Origin: Calvatia gigantea | Taxonomy: Eukaryota; Basidiomycota; Agaricomycetes; Agaricales; Lycoperdaceae | DNA: 18,775 nt | Assembly (NCBI GenBank): GCA_025093985.1 | Contig: JACAAK010000051.1 | Span: forward strand, 1 to 18,775 | Reading direction: 5' to 3' | Position numbers and translations under genes: made by a program | In this document: piece after piece, positions 18,444 through 18,775 of the stretch | How positions within the stretch are numbered: the first letter of the stretch is position 1 | How the letters are laid out: every line of letters begins with the position of its first letter | The notes under the pieces: model-generated | Seen by the model: only the letters and a program-made list of their open reading frames with translations | Told to the model about the DNA's origin: nothing | Databases searched by the model: none

Positions 18444-18775
18444 CAAATTTGTTATCATAAAGGCTCTTTATCCTTTATTTCCATTAATCACTTAATGGTT
18501 CAGACTATGTCTTCATCTAGCGTAGCTAGTAGGGGGTTAAATAGAAATAATCTTAATTATTCGGTCCTTGCCTAGCCAAAGGCAAAACTAGGAAGTTTAT
18601 ATTCCATTTCTGGAATTAAGTAGGGTTTAATTAATCTTTTGAAAGTATTAAAGCTAGAAGAATCAATTACTAGCGTAGCTACTGATTTACCTTTATTACT
18701 TCTAGCGTACGCTACTACAGTTTAATTTAAATTTATTACTTAATTCTATTGCCATGGTTTCAACTTCTTCTAGCG
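18444..18775 (-). mobile_element. Group I intron at rnl position 2449 (omega site), partial
   Basis: The acceptor exon begins AACAGGCTGAT at 18443, the junction used by the yeast omega intron, and the intron ends in G (18444). The S-like GACATAGTCTGAAC lies at 18498-18511. The donor and most of the intron are outside the window. Its last 16 bases match those of the 2584 intron. Confidence 0.85.
18572..18775 (-). pseudogene. C-terminal remnant of a LAGLIDADG endonuclease in the rnl 2449 intron
   Basis: One frame gives EEVETMAIELSNKFKLNC and then stops inside a GC palindrome. Another gives NKGKS...SFNTFKRLIKPYLIPEMEYKLP and stops at 18572. Together they match the C-terminus of LAGLIDADG_2 proteins. 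The break coincides with TAGCGTACGCTA at 18703-18714. A second hairpin (about 18671-18682) lies in frame, and a third (GCCAAAGGC, 18575-18583) provides the end of the frame. The N-terminal half is beyond the window. Confidence 0.72.

Larger units (their letters stand above)
15750..18775 (-). rRNA. rnl: Large-subunit ribosomal RNA, 3' part, three introns visible
   Basis: Exons seen: 18443-18393 (E. coli 2450-2504: AACAGGCTGAT ... TGTTTGGCACCT), 17245-17162 (2505-2584: CGATGTCGACTCATCC ... GAGTTGGGT) and 16113 to about 15750 (from 2585: TTAATACGACGTGAG). These form the peptidyl-transferase centre and domain VI. The sarcin-ricin loop AGTACGAAAGGACC is at 16030-16043. The segment GTGCTGAATGTCTATCAAGC marks helix 98-99 territory near 15880-15910. 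The 3' end is approximate, placed after TACTAAT (15770-15776). A GC hairpin GGCAAAGCC (15968-15976) sits in a variable part of domain VI. The 5' two-thirds of the gene lie outside the window. Confidence 0.93.

Overview
The window is a piece of a fungal mitochondrial genome, read entirely from the minus strand. It is AT-rich, tRNA genes are packed between protein genes, cox1 and the large rRNA gene are split by group I and group II introns carrying homing endonucleases, and rps3 is a free-standing gene. The lineage is not settled. A stand-alone rps3 and the cox1 wording recall Basidiomycota, but this is an impression. The tryptophan tRNA has a CCA anticodon and the long frames contain no internal TGA, so UGA is probably not read as Trp here.

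In transcription order, from high to low coordinates: (1) The 3' third of rnl (18775 to about 15750) is broken by introns at three positions of the peptidyl-transferase region, equivalent to E. coli 2449, 2504 and 2584. (2) A tRNA cluster follows: P(UGG), N(GUU), T(UGU), Q(UUG), W(CCA), D(GUC), R(UCU). (3) rps3. (4) tRNAs C(GCA), L(UAA), G(UCC). (5) atp8, a 52-codon gene. (6) cox1 from its start codon at 10790 to the edge of the window. Seven exons (861 nt, 287 codons) are visible; two are only 13 and 11 nt long. Seven introns separate them: one group II intron with a reverse transcriptase/maturase, one group I intron with a GIY-YIG gene and five group I introns with LAGLIDADG genes. The last intron and the rest of cox1 lie outside the window.

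The exons encode respiratory and ribosomal parts (Cox1, Atp8, uS3m, LSU rRNA). Nearly all remaining coding sequence belongs to introns. Several intron genes are intact, and at least three are decayed or frameshifted (last cox1 intron, rnl 2584, rnl 2449). The group II protein is split into an RT/maturase frame and an HNH frame.

The most unusual feature is a dense population of short GC-rich hairpins, commonly a 3-9 bp stem closed by an AAA or TTT triloop, or the perfect palindrome TAGCGTACGCTA. They sit in every larger spacer and also inside introns, homing endonuclease genes, rps3 and rnl. At two places a hairpin lies exactly at a reading-frame break, which suggests recent movement.
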